Source: JALORV01 sp963712485 (lineage in GTDB: Bacteria > Pseudomonadota > Gammaproteobacteria > Burkholderiales > Burkholderiaceae_F). From it: a DNA stretch of 64,000 nucleotides. The translations under genes were made by a program, and so were the position numbers. The stretch lies in assembly GCA_963712485.1 (NCBI GenBank), contig CAVQID010000042.1:149205-213204 (forward strand), read 5' to 3'. Each line of letters starts with the position of its first letter. The first letter of the stretch is position 1. Below are positions 62,390 through 64,000 of the stretch, piece after piece. A model generated the notes under the pieces. It made no database searches and was not told where the DNA came from. It saw nothing but the letters and a program-made list of their open reading frames with translations.

Positions 62390-63469
62390 ATGCGGAGCTC
62401 TGCTCACGGCTCGCGAGGCATGACGCTCGTCGAGGTTCTGATCGCGATGGCGATCTCCCTGGTGGTGACGCTCGCGGTCTACCAGACATTTGCGGCCTCG
62501 GAGGCGTATCGACGCTCTGCAAGTTCCGGCGGTGACGCTTCGTTCAACGGCACGATCGCGATGTTCTCGTTGCAGCGAGACGCGCGCATGGCCGGCTTCG
62601 GTATCAACACCGTGACCATGCTCGGATGTCGCGTGCTGGCTTATGACGAGGGCGTGGACCCCGCCCGTGAGTTCGAGTTCGCGCTGGTCCCGGTACGCAT
62701 CACCCAGGGCGCAGGCAGTGAGCCGGATTCGGTGGAGTTCATGTACAGCAACACGGACACCGTTCCGGCACCGGTCCGGCTGACGCAGGCCTTGCCGAAC
62801 GCGGCAGCGAACTTTCATGTCGACAATGCCTTCGGCATCGTCGCTGGCCAGTTGCTGGTCGTCGCCGAGCCGGGCAAGGACTGCACGCTTCAGCAGGCCA
62901 CCAACACGCCCAGCCTCGAGGCGCCGGGGCGACAGGACCTGCTGGTCCACGGCAGCGGCATGTACCGCACCCCGTACGGGACCATGGCCGCCGCCCGTTA
63001 CAACAAACCCGGGGGCTTCGGCCCGAACTACACACTGGATGCCGTGATCTTTCCAATTGGCATCACGCCGACCGTGGCAAGGTACTTCATCCAGGACGGC
63101 ACGCTGGTCGTTGACCAGGTGCTTCAGGGCAACGAGGCCCTGCCCGTAGCCGCCGGCATCGTGCAGTTGCAGGCCCAGTACGGCAAGGACACCGATGCCG
63201 ACGGCGCTGTCGATGTGTGGGATGAAGTCACGCCGGCAGGCGCCAACGCCTGGTCGGGCGTCGTCGCCATTCGATTGGGCCTGGTAACGCGCAGCGCATT
63301 GCCCGAGCGGCCGGACGCTGCCACGGGGCAATGCACCGTCACCACGGAAGCGCTGCAGTGGGTCGGGGGCGCATTCGACCTGTCGGCACAGCCGAACTGG
63401 CAGTGCTTCCGATACCGCGTGTTCGAGTCCACGGTCGGTCTGCGCAACATGATCTGGAGGCCAGCTTGA
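62390..63469 (+). CDS. pilW: Minor pilin PilW
   Basis: 359 residues starting 1 base after pilV. Prepilin motif GSRG|MTLVEVLIAMAISLVVTL, then SLQRDARMAGFGINTV (a PilW hallmark), LDAVIFPIG and a C-terminal RYRVFESTVGLRNMIWRPA. It is a component of the type IV pilus initiation complex. Confidence 0.9.
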   Translation: MRSSAHGSRGMTLVEVLIAMAISLVVTLAVYQTFAASEAYRRSASSGGDASFNGTIAMFSLQRDARMAGFGINTVTMLGCRVLAYDEGVDPAREFEFALVPVRITQGAGSEPDSVEFMYSNTDTVPAPVRLTQALPNAAANFHVDNAFGIVAGQLLVVAEPGKDCTLQQATNTPSLEAPGRQDLLVHGSGMYRTPYGTMAAARYNKPGGFGPNYTLDAVIFPIGITPTVARYFIQDGTLVVDQVLQGNEALPVAAGIVQLQAQYGKDTDADGAVDVWDEVTPAGANAWSGVVAIRLGLVTRSALPERPDAATGQCTVTTEALQWVGGAFDLSAQPNWQCFRYRVFESTVGLRNMIWRPA

Positions 63470-64000
63470 ACGCCCACGTCGGCGGTTCGTACTCCGGCAG
63501 CGCGGCGCCGTGCTGATGGTCGTGCTGGTTGCTCTGGTGGCCATGATGATCTCGGTGATAGCGCTTTCACGGTCCACCGATACGAATCAACTGGTGGCAG
63601 GAAACCTCGCCTTCCGCAACGCCGCCGTGCACTCGTCGGATGCCGGCATCCTGAACGCCGTGCAGTGGCTGCAGTCCACGGTCGGCACGCCGGCGCTCAA
63701 CAACAGCGCCCCCAACAGCGGCTACTACGCCAGTGTCATCGAGCCCAACTGGGACGACCCGGCGCTTTGGGCAACCTGTGCAGGTTGCCAGATTGCCGGT
63801 GATGCAGGTGGCAATACCGTGCAGTGGATCGTCCATCGCATGTGCTCGGGACCCGGCAATCCGAACGATCCGGGTGTGTCGTGTTCACTGCTGACGGCGG
63901 GTTCGGCAGCCGCAGCCGGTGGCAGCTACGCGGGCGACGCCACCAATTTCACAGGCAACGCGCAGAACTACTACCGCGTCACGGTCCGGGTCGTGGGACC
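63466..64000 (+). CDS. pilX: Minor pilin PilX, frameshifted near the start, 3' end outside window
   Basis: TTG at 63466 overlaps the pilW stop and has GGAGG 5 bases upstream, which decides the start. The TTG frame runs out after 16 codons; the real PilX sequence continues in another frame: RRFVLRQRGAVLMVVLVALV, MMISVIALSRSTDTNQLVAG, NLAFRNAAVHSSDAG, so an indel lies near 63475-63490. A PilX domain with several Cys (LWATCAGCQIAG) follows up to the window end. pilY1 is expected next. Confidence 0.82.

Overview
The window is GC-rich, tightly packed bacterial chromosome and most likely comes from a betaproteobacterium (Burkholderiales or a relative). Supporting signs are the gene order fmdB / DUF502 / aspS / nudB / ybhP-like / clsB, a Bug-type tricarboxylate receptor, a SWIB protein with a lysine-rich tail, and a pilE-fimT-pilV-pilW-pilX minor pilin operon. 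No rRNA, tRNA, CRISPR array, IS element or phage gene was recognised. At least 13 otherwise convincing genes are broken by one or more single-base-type frameshifts, most often in GC-rich runs. That density in housekeeping-like genes looks more like uncorrected indels in the assembly than decay, so these genes are annotated across the breaks.

Layout. 1-2353: end of a secreted protein, a DMT permease and a small broken lipoprotein. 2378-11197 (minus): a probable catabolic operon with a peptide/opine-type binding protein, Fe-alcohol dehydrogenase, gamma-glutamyl-amide hydrolase, aldehyde dehydrogenase, a dimethylglycine/sarcosine-dehydrogenase-like flavoprotein and alanine dehydrogenase; a cluster of hairpins lies inside it. 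11351-12462: exported MsrB and MsrA. 12481-21066: Na+/H+ antiporter, an unknown gene, menaquinone genes menB-menE-menA, a Bug receptor with a MaoC hydratase, and a glutamine-synthetase-like ligase. 21221-30033: the fmdB-DUF502-aspS-GNAT-nudB block, a large unknown lipoprotein, ybhP-like/clsB, and two small membrane proteins. 30127-40152: parts of the Lhr helicase / ATP-dependent DNA ligase / exonuclease repair set, separated by gltS and by a methanethiol oxidase + SCO pair. 40409-47467: SWIB protein, unknown genes, and a minus-strand operon of beta-CASP metallo-nuclease, AMP/thymidine phosphorylase, PRPP-synthetase-like protein and YajD nuclease. 47566-55786: radical SAM protein, an unusual cytosolic trypsin-like protein, HNH nuclease, BamE-like lipoprotein, SRPBCC protein, MFS permease and CYTH-CHAD triphosphatase. 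55793-60362 (minus): two related beta-rich subunits, a small exported protein, a PapD-like chaperone and a 667-residue outer-membrane-barrel protein; this reads as a non-canonical chaperone-usher-like surface system. It is divergently placed from the type IV minor pilin operon (60878-64000), and the two share a palindrome-rich control region.

The two most interesting regions are the non-canonical chaperone/barrel system facing the type IV pilin operon, and the four-gene RNA-to-nucleotide salvage-like operon at 43256-47467. Every function given is based on reading motifs and neighbourhood by eye; no search was run.
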